A stretch of 64,000 nucleotides of DNA from Ampullaceana balthica (lineage: Eukaryota > Mollusca > Gastropoda > Lymnaeidae), in the NCBI GenBank assembly GCA_944989445.1, contig CALYLW010000059.1:930001-994000 (forward strand). The letters run 5' to 3'. Positions within the stretch are counted from its first letter, which is position 1; each line of letters begins with the position of its first letter. The notes under the pieces were generated by a model that was given only the letters and a program-made list of their open reading frames with translations, made no database searches and was not told the DNA's origin. Shown piece by piece: positions 23,040 to 36,200 of this stretch. The position numbers were made by a program, and so were the translations under genes.

Positions 23040-23228
23040 TAAATCTGTAAGGAAATCATGGTTGACAGTCACACTGTAAATGTCTTGACGTAGTATTCCA
23101 CATTGCTACATCATTGATGTAGTCCTGTTTAATATGCCAGTACTCCTTGGCTGCTCTGCCCTGCCCAAACGTGCCCCGCAATTTTCGATCCACTACCTGA
23201 TCTCCAGCTTTGCTGAAACTTTGTATTC
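23040..23228 (-). other. Unrecognised minus-strand coding-like block
   Basis: The minus strand reads SFSKAGDQVVDRKLRGTFGQ, GRAAKEYWHIKQDYINDV and AMWNTT without stops. Composition looks like real protein rather than AT-rich chance, but I recognise no family and see no clear splice pair. It may be a fragment of a mobile-element ORF; the hAT-like end at 23229 begins where it stops. Confidence 0.3.
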
Positions 23229-23437
23229 CAGTGGTGGCGAACCTTTTTGGGGTAAAGTGCCCGAAATTCAAACAAAACCAACTTATTTATATAGCAAAGT
23301 GCCCACACTCCCATGAAACCCGAAAATGGGGGTTAGGCTGGGCTGGTTTTTATTAAGGAATTAATATTTTAGTCGCGTGCCGGCTGATGAGGCTCTGAGT
23401 GCCGACTGAGCACGCGTGCCATAGGTTCGCCATCGCC
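23229..23437. mobile_element. hAT-like MITE or fragment
   Basis: CAGTGGTGGCGAACCTTTTT at the left and GGTTCGCCATCGCC at the right form an inverted repeat of the hAT type. Flanking 8-mers (ttgtattc and aagcaaat) do not match, so the right end may be trimmed. Confidence 0.55.
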
Positions 23438-24255
23438 AAAGCAAATTAATCGACAAAACTTTCAATATATGTCGCTGCCATTATGGGCCAGTGAGGGACT
23501 TATGTGACCAAATCTTGGATATAAAATTGAACACACTTCTTAATCTCCAATGAGCTCATACTTGATTTTGAATTTAGTATATTATAAAAATAATAATAAT
23601 AGAATGATTCCCTCAAAAAAAGTATTAAATATATCTACTACAAACATTTTTAGATGTTACAGTGATAAGACATTATAAAAGCTTGACTTTAAGACATACA
23701 TTGAAAAAAAAATAGTTAAGTCCAAGTGATTTGACATGACCGCTCAACACCCAACATAATTCTGTTAAGTCCACCTTCAAAGTAGAGCTGGGAACTTAGC
23801 ATTCGTCACCCCGCCATGATAACTTCCGAGCACGATGAGAGGAACTTCCATTTCCCACACATCCATAAATCGCTCTACCACAAATTTCAATGATTATTGG
23901 AGTCAGGGTTAGCAAGTATGAACATATCTATAAATCAAAGTACGATGAAATTTTACATAAGGCCAATTACAAACAAATATTGTGAATTGATTTGAAAAAG
24001 TTTCTCTAATCCAGCCATGTCAAATATGCAATTTCTATTCTAATAACAATTCCTCATCAGACGGTTCAATGTGATGAAAACTATCTCTCAGGTTTCCTTA
24101 ACTTTAAGAAAATAATTTTCATGTGATTTGAAAGTTGAAACGCCAGCTGAAGGTCATGCCTACTATTTGCTTGCATTCGTGAATGTAAAATATTAACAAA
24201 TAGTTTTCAAAATTTTTATTTAAAAACGTAAATTAGTTTTCACGTTGTTTTTGTT

Positions 24256-24607
24256 GAGCCTTTTCGTCCATGAGGGGCATCCACCGACCATCGTCGGCGT
24301 CTGCGATTCTTCCAAGGGCATATGCCACCTTATACGAGAAACCTCCAGGCATCCCTATCCTTGGACGGTCTCTCCAGGATCATCTAGTCATGGCCAATTC
24401 TCTTGATGCCTGCCTCCAATTCTCGGCGCCAAGTGTTTCTTTGACGTCCTCTTTTTTTCGCTTACCCTGGCGTTTCCATTTCAGGGCTTGCCTTGTTGTT
24501 TTGGAAGCAGGTTTTCTTAGTGTATGACCAATCCACTTCCACCGCTTCTGGAGAATCTCTTCCCCAATTTCACGTGCTTGCCCGCAATTAATGGGTGTCC
24601 ATTGCAT
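24256..24607 (-). pseudogene. LINE reverse transcriptase C-terminal fragment
   Basis: On the minus strand: EEILQKRWKWIGHTLRKPAS, TRQALKWKRQGKRKKEDVKE and NWRQASRELAMTR. The W-I-G-H-T-L-R-K-P and TRQAL-x-W-x-x-QGKR words are the conserved tail after the reverse transcriptase in a widespread non-LTR family. The part toward 24256 keeps the degraded end of the ORF. A second fragment of the same family is at 44100-44215. Confidence 0.75.
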
Positions 24608-24614
24608 ATTTTAC

Positions 24615-24760
24615 TGTCTTATTATCAAATCTTATCTTATATGTTACACACGCTCCTTCTATACAGAAGATTATTGCGTCCTACGATTATCTAGGGTTGT
24701 GTCTAGTCCTGCATTCTTATTAGAGTTTTAAATATTGATAAAGTGTTGGTTATTAAAAGA
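24615..24760 (-). mobile_element. LINE 3'-end fragment with AAGAT tail
   Basis: Minus-strand reading AACACTTTATCAATATTTAA, AATAAGAATGCAGGACTAG, ACGCAATAATCTTCTGTATA, GAAGGAGCGTG then TAAGATAAGAT. It covers the end of the ORF (IRMQD then stop) and the short 3' UTR of the family described at 55647-56235. Confidence 0.8.
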
Positions 24761-24837
24761 TGCAATCGCATGAGGCCCTGACACAGACGCGTTCACTTTG
24801 GCCCTTCTAAACTAATACATCCCTATGATAATGAACT

Positions 24838-25253
24838 AGGGGCCGTCCTTAAAAGACGTCACGCACCGAGGGAGGAGGGGGGGATCACACATTTGTGACG
24901 ATGTGTTACGAGCAGAGTGGGGGGTCTTTAAGAAATGTGACTTCACATCAAAACGCGAAACTTTAAATAAAAGTTCCTCTTAAATATTTGATTGATTACA
25001 CATTATTTAATGACGCGTGTTACGATATTAGAGTGTAGAATTACACTGAATACATACTTAAATGACCAAAAATATATTTGAAATATGCTAATTTTCTAAT
25101 AAAAAGATACTGCTTTTATTGTGGGGGGGGGGCGCAAAGTTTTGTGACGTCGTATTGGAGGTGGGGTCTACGTTTTTGTGATGAAGTGTGACGAGGGGGG
25201 AAGGGGGGTAAAATTTTGCCAAAATTGCGTGACGTCATCAATGGGGGGCCCCT
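24838..25253. mobile_element. MITE with AGGGGCC termini
   Basis: The left end AGGGGCCGTCC...GACGTCACGCA and the right end TGCGTGACGTCA...GGCCCCT are inverted repeats of about 27 bp. Internally the GTGACG words and G-rich tracts repeat in mirrored order. No clear target duplication was seen, so the superfamily is open. Confidence 0.7.
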
Positions 25254-26039
25254 TATTAGTACAGTAGTTGGTCAATCAAGAAGGTCGATTAAAAGTTACA
25301 ACAGAAATCTTTTGGAGTCCCCTTCAAGTTAGTATATATTGATAGTCTGAAATAGTTCGTTCAATTCTAATTTAATTGGTTTAAGTGGGGAGAAATTTAA
25401 CAAAAACTTTTTACTTCTATTTATTGAAGAAAATAGGTCATATACATTTAATCAGAAATCTATGAAAGGGCTTTTTTTTTCCTTCCTTTCTTACTTTTGT
25501 ACTAGATTTGACCCTCCAATAAAATGACGGCGGCAAGGAAATGCTTCAGATTTCTCATTAATTAAACCATATAATTTGCAATGTCTGTCCGTGACGCTAC
25601 TAATTTAAGAAAGCAAGGAAAACCAAATTACGGTGCCGATGCATCAAAAGGTGTTCAAATTAAAGATGCGCTGTAAAAAAATATTACATGACGTCATTGT
25701 TTTCGCTCATACGTGTATTTTAATTTGGAAAAGGGATCAATGTAATAAAAAAAACGTAAAAAAAAACAAGTTTTTTACTATAAACCCTTTATGCACGAGA
25801 AGTAACTAAAATAATGTTCAATATAATACGCAGCGCAAGACCATCCAAAAATACAAAATTGCTGTTGTGTCGTAAAACATGTTTAATATAATGCGCACCG
25901 ATCAGGAATATGTTTATAAAAAGAGTTGTCAATAAAATACGCACCTTATTGCGCGACAGAAAGGTTGTTCTATATGATACGCACCGCGACGCTCTATCTC
26001 AAAAAATAGCATGATACATAGGAATAAATAAAATAATCT
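25254..26039. other. Intergenic, nothing recognised
   Basis: AT-rich sequence; the word ATGCGCACCG or ACGCACC recurs loosely at 25830-26000. No coding block. Confidence 0.45.
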
Positions 26040-27771
26040 AAAAAATCAATAATTTAATTACGGTACATGCGATCGATCTGAAATTTTGATACATTGTTTT
26101 TATCATCGGTACGAAACTGCCTGCAAAATTTCAGCTCGCTAGCTTACGAGCAAGTGGGTTAAAAATCGAACAAAAGTTTTGGCGACAAGGTCGGGCGGTC
26201 GGTCGGGCGGCCGCAGACACCACGAGTTAATATAAAGGATTTAAAAAACAAACCCGTAAAAACAAAGTTTTTGACTATAAATCCCTTATATATGAGACAT
26301 AACTAACAGTATTGATTATTTTCAAACATTTACAGACTGAATCTGTCTTAACTCAAGTTTGCTTCATAACCCTGGGGGGGGGGCGGAGGTGTGGGTTGGG
26401 TGGGAGGGGTGGGTGGGAGGGGGAGAGGGGAAAAAACATTGACAGACTGACACCGAGTGATGTCCCTTGTCTTTAATAAATGGGGGTGGGACGTGAGGGG
26501 GTGTCGGCTCGACGGTCGGCGTCAACACGACGGTCGGCGTCAACTCAAACTCACGTGGAATTGGAAGACGTGAATTTAAATTACATACCTCATATAAGGA
26601 TAAACTAAAAATGCATTAATTTAATTACGGTACGTTCGATCGATCTGAAATTTTGATACGATGCATTGTTAGGTTAGACGGGTCCGTGTGCCAAATTTCA
26701 GTTCCATCGGATCATGGGAAGTGGGTCATTTTTGACTTCTGTTTTTCCGCCCGCCGAGCCCAAGTCAGAGAGAGAGAGAGAGACGCCGGTGAAGTTAATA
26801 TAAGGGATTTAAAAAACAAACCCGTAAAAACAAAGTTTTTGACTATAAATCCCTTATATATGAGACATAACTAACAGTATTGATTATTTTCAAACATTTA
26901 CAGACTGAATCTGTCTTAACTCAAGTTTGCTTCATAACCCTGAGAGGGGAAAAGTCTGGTCACCGATTCGCTTGACCGAGCTCAGCGTGACACGTAAAAT
27001 GTAAACAAAAGCACCCCGTCGCTTCGTTGGGTCGCCTCAATGCGTCAGCTCAAACTTTCACGTGGCAAAAAAAACAATAACAAACCGTGAATTTGAATTA
27101 CGTACCTCATATAAGGATAAACTAAAAATGCATTAATTTAATTACGGTACGTTCGATCGATCTGAAATTTTGATACGATGCATTGTTAGGTCAGACGGGT
27201 CCGTGTGCCACATTTCAGCTCGATCGAATCACGGGAAGTGGGTCATTTTCGACTTTTCTTTTTCCGCCCACCCAGCCCAAGACAGAGATGATGAGATGAC
27301 GACAGAGACGGCCGCGAAGTTAATATAAGGGATTTAATAAAACAAACCCGTAAAAACAAAGTTTTTGACTATAAATCCCTTATATATGAGACATAACTAA
27401 CAGTAGTGATTATTTTTAAACATTTACAGACTGACACTGAGTGATGTCCCTTGTCTTTAATAAATGGGGGTGGGTTGTGAGGGGGTGTCGGCACGACGGT
27501 CGTCGTCAACACGACGGTTGGCGTCAACTCAAACTCACGTGGAACTGGAATTTAAAAAAAAACCAGTGAATTTTGAATTACATACCTCATATAAGGATAA
27601 ACTAAAAATGCATTAATTTAATTATGGTACGTTCGATCGATCTGAAATTTTGATACGATGCATTGTTAGGTTCGACGGGTCCGTGTGCCAAATTTCAGTT
27701 TGATCGGATCATGGGAAGTGGGTCATTTTTTACTTCTGTTTTTCCGCCCGCCGAGCCCAAGACAGACAGAC

Positions 27772-27808
<37 letters not shown>

Positions 27809-27835
27809 CGCCGGTGAAGTTAATATAAGGGATTT
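26040..27835 (+). repeat. Head-to-tail tandem of ~0.5-kb R500 units
   Basis: Successive unit starts (AAACAAACCCGTAAAAACAA) stand at about 26248, 26814 and 27341, after a partial, more diverged unit at 26040-26240. Each unit runs from TTTGACTATAAATCCCTTAT through a GGTCGGCGTCAA region, CTCATATAAGGATAAACTA, GATCGATCTGAAATTTTGAT, CATTGTTAGGT and AATTTCAG to GAAGTTAATATAAGGGATTT. Spacings are about 566 and 527 bp. Single or partial units occur at 12466-16402, 47585-47822 and possibly 50190-50420. No open frame spans a unit. Class not assigned. Confidence 0.85.
27762..27808. repeat. (GA)n microsatellite inside an R500 unit
   Basis: AGACAGACAGACAG then a GAGAGA run. The same position in the neighbouring units holds only a short GA or GAC tract (26768-26782), so the run expanded in this unit. 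Confidence 0.85.
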
Positions 27836-29781
27836 AAAAAGAGGATTTGATGATGGTTAGTTATAAAATCAAAAAAAAAGGGATTTTATTATAAAATACT
27901 TTGTGTACATTTCATAAAGTTTAATATTTCGTATTTATCAAACAAGGACAAGTTAGTTGGGGTTTTGAAAAGGTTGGCGCCGTAGGCCCCCTAAAAAAAG
28001 TGCATTTTTTATAAAATAAATAGATTTCGTCTGAAAACTTCCGTCATTTTTGACGGGTGATACGCTAGTTTATTAAGATTACTTTAAAAAAAAACACATT
28101 TTTTTGTCGCTCTAGGCTCTACTATTAGTAATACTAAAAGAAATCTTTTTTTCAAAATCGGAACCCACCCACAACCACACAAGAATTAATGTGGGAAACT
28201 GGGAAACGCGCATGTTCTTCACTCTCCTGAAACGGTTTATATATTATATTTGACTAAAATTCTCATGTCCCACAATTTTAAAATAGCAAATTTATTTGTC
28301 TTATTTCTGTTCTTTAAGGAGCAAAAAATATTAGGTGCCAAAAGTGTTTGCTGTATCTTTAAAAATGTCACTTAGCTCAAATGATTGAAATTTTATTTCG
28401 TGCACTTTTGAATCAGTAAATCTACCTTTTTAAAAATTTTGTATTCACTTTTAATATTTCATTTTGATTGATTAGTATCCTCTTCCGTTGTAACCAGTAC
28501 AAAAACCTGATAATTAGTAAATAAATATGCTGCTTGGATTTTCAATGTACATCTTCATCATGAAATGACTAAGAATCATCCACCTAGACAATCGGTAAAA
28601 AGAGTAATTCATCTATCAGTTTGAACTTTCTTCAAGATAAATATTTGGATTGCGAGAACGTTTTTATTTAGATTAAAAGAAATCCAAACAATGAAGTAGT
28701 TTAATTTTAATCAATGAGAATGAGAGGTAATTAAATTAAATTTTAAATATGTGCAACTGTGCACCAGACTATAACTATAATACTATAAATATAATAATAT
28801 AATATATTAGTATTTTTTGTTAGTATTAGTACTATTAGTCTATTAGTTAAGTAATAAAGTATCAAGTATTAAGTTAGTTTAGTTAGGCCTAAGCTTTTAA
28901 ATTAACTCTATCAATTTTATTTTAAAAATATCATTGACAATAGATGAATAGTTCAAATTAAATGTCATCATGGATCATTAAATATGTGCCATTAATTTGA
29001 ATATCACTATGCAATGCATGCAAATTTGAAGAAAAGGGGTTTGAATTGTTTGAAGCATAGACTTAGAGTAATAAATTAAGATCATTTTAATGCAGTTACT
29101 TTGAGTTGGACTTGCAGCAAGCAAGTTTAAGTTTGTAGTGCAATTAACATTATTTATTATAATTGTCTATCAAATTTTTAATTTTCTATCCATTATTATT
29201 TGGCAGGTTACTATTAAAAATACTATATTTTCAAAGTTATATACGTTATACGCTCTTATCTCATAGACTTAAGTTTTGGTATTCTTAAATTAGCCTTCTA
29301 TTAACTTACTATTAACATCTGTATAGGCCCTGATTTTAATGGTGGGAATGAAAAAATATATATAGAAAGTTAAAAATATTTAATTAATCAATAATTTTAT
29401 TTCATAAATATTGACAGTTATGTGTGTGCATATTAAAAGAAAATCAGATTATTCAAATTTTTTATCCAACATCACCACTGATATTTAGGAAATTGTGATT
29501 AGGAAACTGACAGTTTAGAGCTGAGCACTTAACACCTATGCATTGCTATAGCATATCCGTTTTGAGCCTAATCTAAAATAGTCTTAATTGTATATAGCAA
29601 ATATTTATACCTGGACTTTGTTTAGAAATTTAATGATTTAAGGATAGCTAAGTTGGGAATTATTTTCTTTGTATCAGATAAGCTTAGCCAATTTAAATAA
29701 TCTGTGGGTACTAGATGCATATTTCCACTGCTTCTTTTATTACTACAATTAATATTATATGCCTACTCTACATTTTTGTGT
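27836..29781. other. AT-rich intergenic sequence upstream of the coiled-coil gene
   Basis: No coding block, RNA gene or repeat with clear ends. Short TATTAGT tandem words occur near 28800-28870. A 5' untranslated exon or promoter of the gene at 30279 could lie here, but no element is distinctive. Confidence 0.4.
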
Positions 29782-29789
29782 GTGTTAGT

Positions 29790-30020
29790 CAGTGCTTTTT
29801 TTTGTAAACAGTGATGTATTGCCTAACTTTTAATTACCAGTTCGCACCTCGATGCAAGCTAAATCACAACTGCAAAGATACTAAATGTCTAAAACAATTT
29901 TATTTTATAATTAACCAATAATAATAAACTTTAAAATACAAGAACAATAATAATAAATTCCCACATTGAAATAGGTGCCGGTACGCTGTACTGGTGCGTA
30001 CCGTCACAAAAATAGCACTG
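29790..30020. mobile_element. hAT MITE with perfect 8-bp duplication GTGTTAGT
   Basis: The left end CAGTGCTTTTTTTTGTAAA and the right end TCACAAAAATAGCACTG are inverted repeats. GTGTTAGT flanks both sides (29782-29789 and 30021-30028). Length 231 bp. Confidence 0.85.
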
Positions 30021-30278
30021 GTGTTAGTTATTTTCAGATATTGGGTCAGTGCTTTTCATTTTCATCCTAAATTGGATGTTTAAGATTTATAAATGATTCT
30101 TGCTTAGTATATTCTAATTTTGAAAGCAGAATTTCTAGACTCTTCAGATTAGATCCAAACTTTTTAAAATACAAATTGACTTATTTTATTGTAATTTATT
30201 CAATTAATTTTCTATGATGTTCAAGTGTGATGCTTTACATTTTCTTCAGGGAATTGTTATAAATCAGTTGATGATAAA

Positions 30279-33200
30279 ATGGGTAAAAAACAAGATGAAG
30301 CTGGATCTTCAAAGGTATTTGTCTTGTCAACTTTTAACCCTGAAAATAAATTATAACTTTTTTAAAATGTACTTAGTCTTAGTAAGATACTGTACTTTTA
30401 TGTAAGTTTATATATACTCATTCTGTAAGCTGTATTTTTAAGTTTAAATTTCAAACATATTTATGAAATTATTCTACATACTGTTTTTTAGAGAATGACA
30501 CCAAAGAAAAGCAAATTACCACAAGATAAAACTCACATAAGCAAAAGGTAAGTTCATTTTAAAATAAAAATTTCAAGTTCATTTTTCGTCTCTTGAGTTT
30601 TACAGAATTATATACATTTTACAAAAATATTATTATTCAGCTGCTCAAATACTTATCAGATTAAAAAATAACGTAATACAGACCTTTCATTTATTTTAAT
30701 TTTATTCATTTATTTCCTTACAAAATCGATCGCAGCGCCACCTAACAGCACTATAAAACAAAATGGATCGCAGCGCCACCTAACAGCATTACATCCATAC
30801 AGACAACGGGAATTATGTATATTGATAGTGTAGATGCTTTTATCATTTAAAAATTTTGATTAGCTCCAAAATCATGTTTCTTTTTTCCTTAATTGAAGCA
30901 AGTGAGTTTGAGTAGCACTCAAATTTCTAAAAAAATCAATAAGATAGACATATAGATAAAAACCACTTCTCTTGTTCCATTCGCAAAAAATAAACACATA
31001 CAAATCCTACTTCCTCACGCCTGCCATTTGGGCCTTGAGTGAGTTGCTTAAACCAATACACTATCAACATTCAAAACTTAAATAAAAATGTAAAACTAGA
31101 CATGAAACTGGATAAGAATAGGGCGCGTAGATCTTCTTTATAGAAGGAGTGTCTTGAATGTATTAAAATGTTTAAAATTAGAATTTTTTCCCCCAGAAAA
31201 TAGTACTATATCATTCAAAATGCGTTGATTTTTCCATCCTATTAGGCAGCCTGGTAAACCTACAGGTCATCTACCAGTTAAGTCTAAACCTGGATTTTCT
31301 CTTTACTCCGAGTCAGAGCAAGAAGAGTCCAAAATGAAAGATGCAACTCTGAGAGGTTAATATGCTGATAAAATAGTTTGTTCTTTACATTATTTCCCCA
31401 TAAATAATTGACACTTAATATATACTTTTATGATATTGAATTAAGTTATTTTTGTTTATCTATTGTTGAGAGTACTGGGGAATTAATTCAGTAAATTTTC
31501 CTCAAGCAATGTAAAAGTGATAAATATTTGTATAATCAAACTCTTTTTCCGCAGCCACTGATTTGATGACTTGAATGCAATAATAAAGGCCAGCATTGTC
31601 ATTTATGTAATTTAATAATTTTAGCTCAATAAATATGATACAAATCAGCAACTTCAATTACTCAAGGCTTATGTTGTAAATAACATTAAAAAATGGCTTC
31701 ACCAATGACATAAAAAATTGAAAAAAAAATTTCATCCTCAGACATTGGATCCAACAAGATGCCATTGATAAATGTTGATAATATGGATGAACGAGAGGTT
31801 GAGGTTCTGACACAGATTCAACTACAAGGACGAATGCCATCTGAATCATCTTGCCTACCGTCCACTAGTTTAGATGGTATGATTTAGATTCCTTCTACCC
31901 ATTCCACAGGTCTTGTCCAAAAAAAGGGCTTGCTGTTGGTTCAAAGTTTGGTTTCCCTCTGAAATATGAGGAAATACCATTTTCATTTCATATCTGTGAT
32001 AGTGTTTTAATAAACTTTGAATAAAGTCATGTTACTAGATCTTATTGTGAATTTTAGTCACAGCTTTTTTTTTAATGTAAATTTGCCATGGGTATGGGTG
32101 AGTTAACATCAATAAAATAAAATCATGGGTCACTAAGTTTCTGTAAAGAGGTCTTGTGGATCAATTTGCTTTTGTCATAATGTATCTGGGAGATGGATCA
32201 CTTTACTTTTACAGATCGCATTTTTATCATATTAAACTAAATACATTAACTGAAACGAAATAAAAATATTATTATTGTAATTTGTTTTTTTTAAATTCCT
32301 TGGACTAGTTTTTGACAGGCAAACACCATTTGATTTGCCAGATGTTAGCACGCCTTTTAATAAAAGGCTTGTATCTTCTACACCTGATCCTGAACGTCTG
32401 TTAGAGGTGGACTTATTGGAACAGCAAAGATATACGTTAAATGATAGGCTACTAAAGCAATCCAAGTCAACTGAGGCTCAGATGATCCCAGAAAGAGATA
32501 TTAGGTCAGTCAATATGCCTGACGTTCTTACCTCACTTGGTAGTGGGCTCGGTGAAAGGTTAAGACAGCAGCGCCAAATCTTTCACCAGCAATTGCTGCA
32601 AAATGAAATGTTTCCCAAAGTCTTGCAGAAAACTCTTCAGGATAAACCAGAGGGAAATACTGGGACAGTGGCTGGTGCTGCATCTTTGAGCCAGCAACAA
32701 AGTTCTATTACTCCTCCATTAGTTGTTACCAAGGCAGAATGGGTTGAAGAAGTACAAACAAATGACAGCGTACGTTTGGCTGGTTTGAAAAAAAATTCTA
32801 TTCACCCCAAGACTGCCAACCAAGAGATGCTGGGTGCAAGCAAGGGTTCTGAAGGATATCACACACTAGGTTCAGCAACACTACAAGAAAATGGACACGC
32901 TGTCCAACCGGATTTGCAAGCACATAAATCTAATGCAATGGTTGGAAATTTAGAAAAAGGTAACATTAGCTGCAGTCTGAAAAATGCAAATATTTTGCAT
33001 AACTCAAATGAGAGTGCGTTTGGTATACCAGAAAAAATACAAATTAAGTCAGGCAGTGCAGTAGAAAAGGCCAATAATGAACATTCAGCACAGAATACTG
33101 CCAACTCCACCACCATCTCAAGGAGAGATGTAAAAAAAACAAGAGAATCAAGTGCATCAATAAAGGTGAATGCTCAAAAACACGCTCCTCATCCCAAATT

Positions 33201-36200
33201 TAAATCCCCAAAGCTGAGCAAACAAAATCTCACTTCAGGCCTCCTAAAAGAGAGCAGAAAACCAAGTTTGAAGCCCGTGGAAAGGGATTCCTCAACACTT
33301 CCCACAGAAGGCGACCAAGTCCCACAAAAAATTGTCAAAGACCAATTAGAATCTGCGTCACACAATTCACCAGATGAAATGTTACCTGATAAAGTCAGCA
33401 TCCCCATTGTGATTCCCACGCCGGTCTTTGATTCTTCTGCAGACAGCTGCGATTTGGAAGTCAGCAATGTCATCAGTCAACCTTTGAACAAACAGGGGAT
33501 CATGGGAAAGGAAGACGCCCCTGAAGTCAAAGAGCTCAATGTTTCGACGTCCAGTGAGTCAACTCATTTAAGTCAGGTCATTGAGTTTTTAAAAAGCAAT
33601 GCCTTCAATGCCAACAGGGACAAACAGTATGAAAACATCCAACTAACTGAGGTTGAGGGCTTAACAAAAAGTAATGAGACAGAGCAGAGAGTGCCACCTC
33701 AGACTGATGTGAAAGAAACAAGCAAAGAAGAGAGTTTAGATGAAATAATGAGTCACTATCTCCCAAGGCCAAAATCTGCTGAAGTGATCTCAACCAACGA
33801 TGTCCAAGTGGACCCGCCCGAGGAAGCAGATGATCTAAATGCCACTTTGAAAGCCAGTGAAATGGAAGGGGGCGATCAGGAGGAGGGTAACAAGAAAGGT
33901 GACGATGACCTAAATCAGAATTATAATAGTGACAGCGAGGATGAGAATTCAAGGCAACGGGACGCGAGGCCGAGAAATCTGCAGTACCTGGAGAGCATGC
34001 CAGATCCAACCCTTCGTGACATCGCCTGTCGTCTGACATTCAAAGCTACAGCTATTAGTAAGTATGAGCCTTATATTTGAGGTCTGTAATTAAGGAGGGG
34101 CTGATTTACTTTTTTTTTCAACTAACATTCCAAAATATTTTGAGCCCAGAGGACATGCTCCATCTCTCTCTATGGCATCCGTCCATCCTCATGGGATGAT
34201 GGCATTTCCTCCTGCTACTCTACCCCTCTTCCCCTTTCTCCTGGCCCTTTTCTCCTCGCTCCTGGCTGTAAGGGAAGCTTCCGCGACTTGAATGCCCATC
34301 AGCCCCTCCTTAATCAGTGATTTACTTTACCATTATTATAGAAGAATAATCCACTAAACCTTTGTGTTAGCGATCTTATCTTTTTTTCATTTAAGCATTA
34401 ATTAAATATTTCCGCAGGGGATGTTGAGCTGCGAGACCTTATAGATGACATGATTTTCCACACTGACGCAGCACTAAGCCGAGAAAATGCCAGGTGCAAG
34501 GACTCTGAATTGTATTTTTCAGAAGAGAGTAATAAATTAAAGAAGTATGTACCTGTGATTGTATTATCTCTGCATTTGAAATAATTTTGCAAAAAAACTA
34601 ATTTTTTGTTTTTTTATCCTTCCTTATTTGAGCTAAGTGGAAGAAAGAAAAAGTGTGATCGAAAAAGGAGGCTTGCGGGATTGATTTATTATCTGTATGG
34701 ATATTTATTTCATGAACTAAGTTATTTTATCACAGTGCATTTTGTTTTCTGCTATAATGTTTCATTATGGAGTATAATACTATGTTTATTTAAAACTTGT
34801 GCCATAAAATTCATAGACTTTTGCTTTCCTAAGGCGAATTCAGGTTTTAAGTCAACAACTTGAAGCTAAAGAAATTGAAGAAAGAATGTATACACAGGCT
34901 CAAAAGGATGGTAAGTTATTAAACAATAATGACTTGTATAAAATTAACCAAGTAAATAATGTTAAACTCTGACAACTACTGCCTTAGAATTATTCAGTTG
35001 AATAGTTAATTTATGCCTTTACAATAACCAAATTTCCTTATAATTTTGCATTAATTTTTTTTTAGAACAGATCTAGTAGGCAAACATTTGTTGTTTTTTA
35101 CTTCTAATAAACTAAAATAATTTTCTCTACTATTGAACAGTTTCACAACTGGAAAGGAAAAATATGTTCCTAAAACAAGAAAAAGAAAAGCTTGACACTC
35201 AGGTTACGAATCTTTTAGAGGAGAGGGCAAGATGGCTGACCACACAACAGGATCTAGTAAAAACTATAAGCATGAAGGTACTGAGCACTGAGTTAGTTTT
35301 TTTTAAAGGTGGCATTATTAAAGTTTTCTACATTTTATTGGAGAAAAATGGAGCAACTATTGAGGGTTATATAAAAAGAAGTAATGTCTTATGTCCACTG
35401 AAAAATTATTCTATTTCTAATGTAAAAACCACCCCTTTGAAATGGTGTAGTGAAAATTTAGTTTAAATCTTAAATCTTGCTTAAAATCTCAACACTTTTT
35501 TCAAAAACTATCAAGACTGCTATTAAGAATGATATATTTTAAATAGTTAAATAGCTAATGGGTATTCCACAGTCTTTCCATTTAACACTCCTTACACTTT
35601 TGGGATACATCGTTTCTATTCATTTTACAAATTGACTGATCCAATCAACATATCTCTATTTAAAAAAAAATAGAACATAATAAAAAAAATATATATACAG
35701 TAATGTTTTGTGCTCAAGGATCATGAACTCCTCAAAAAGAATGAAAAACATCTGGCCGAGAAGAAATCATTGCTGCAGGCGTTGGATCAGGCCACTCAGA
35801 ACTCACAAGGTGTCCACTACAAGCTCTCTTTGGCCGACAAGCAAGTTTCTAATCTTGAGCAACGCTTGAAATGCAAAGATCTGGAGATTGATGATTACAA
35901 AGACAAACTGAAAGCTGCCAATGAGAAGCTGCTGGTCTGTGAGGCTAATTCTCTGAAAAAGGACCAGGAGATGATCCGCTTGCAGGACCTTGTAGAGTGA
36001 GTCATTGTGTTTAGCTCAAAGCACTGTCTACTTTTAAAAAATAAAACAATTTTCAGGCATGTTAAAAGGTCTCTTATCTTATCTTATCTATTCAGACGCT
36101 CCTTCTATGCAGAAGATAATTGCGTCCACAGACCATGACAGATGATCTGTTGGCAAGTGATGCAGCGTTCACAGGCCACGGCTTTGTGGGTTCCACGCAT

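Noticed and set aside
27663..27860. Open frame with Arg/Glu run (RERERERE)
   Set aside because: Translation of the GA microsatellite inside an R500 unit.
33605..34039. Minus-strand 144-codon open frame inside exon 5 of the coiled-coil gene
   Set aside because: Shadow of the real exon; no motif and no splice sites of its own.
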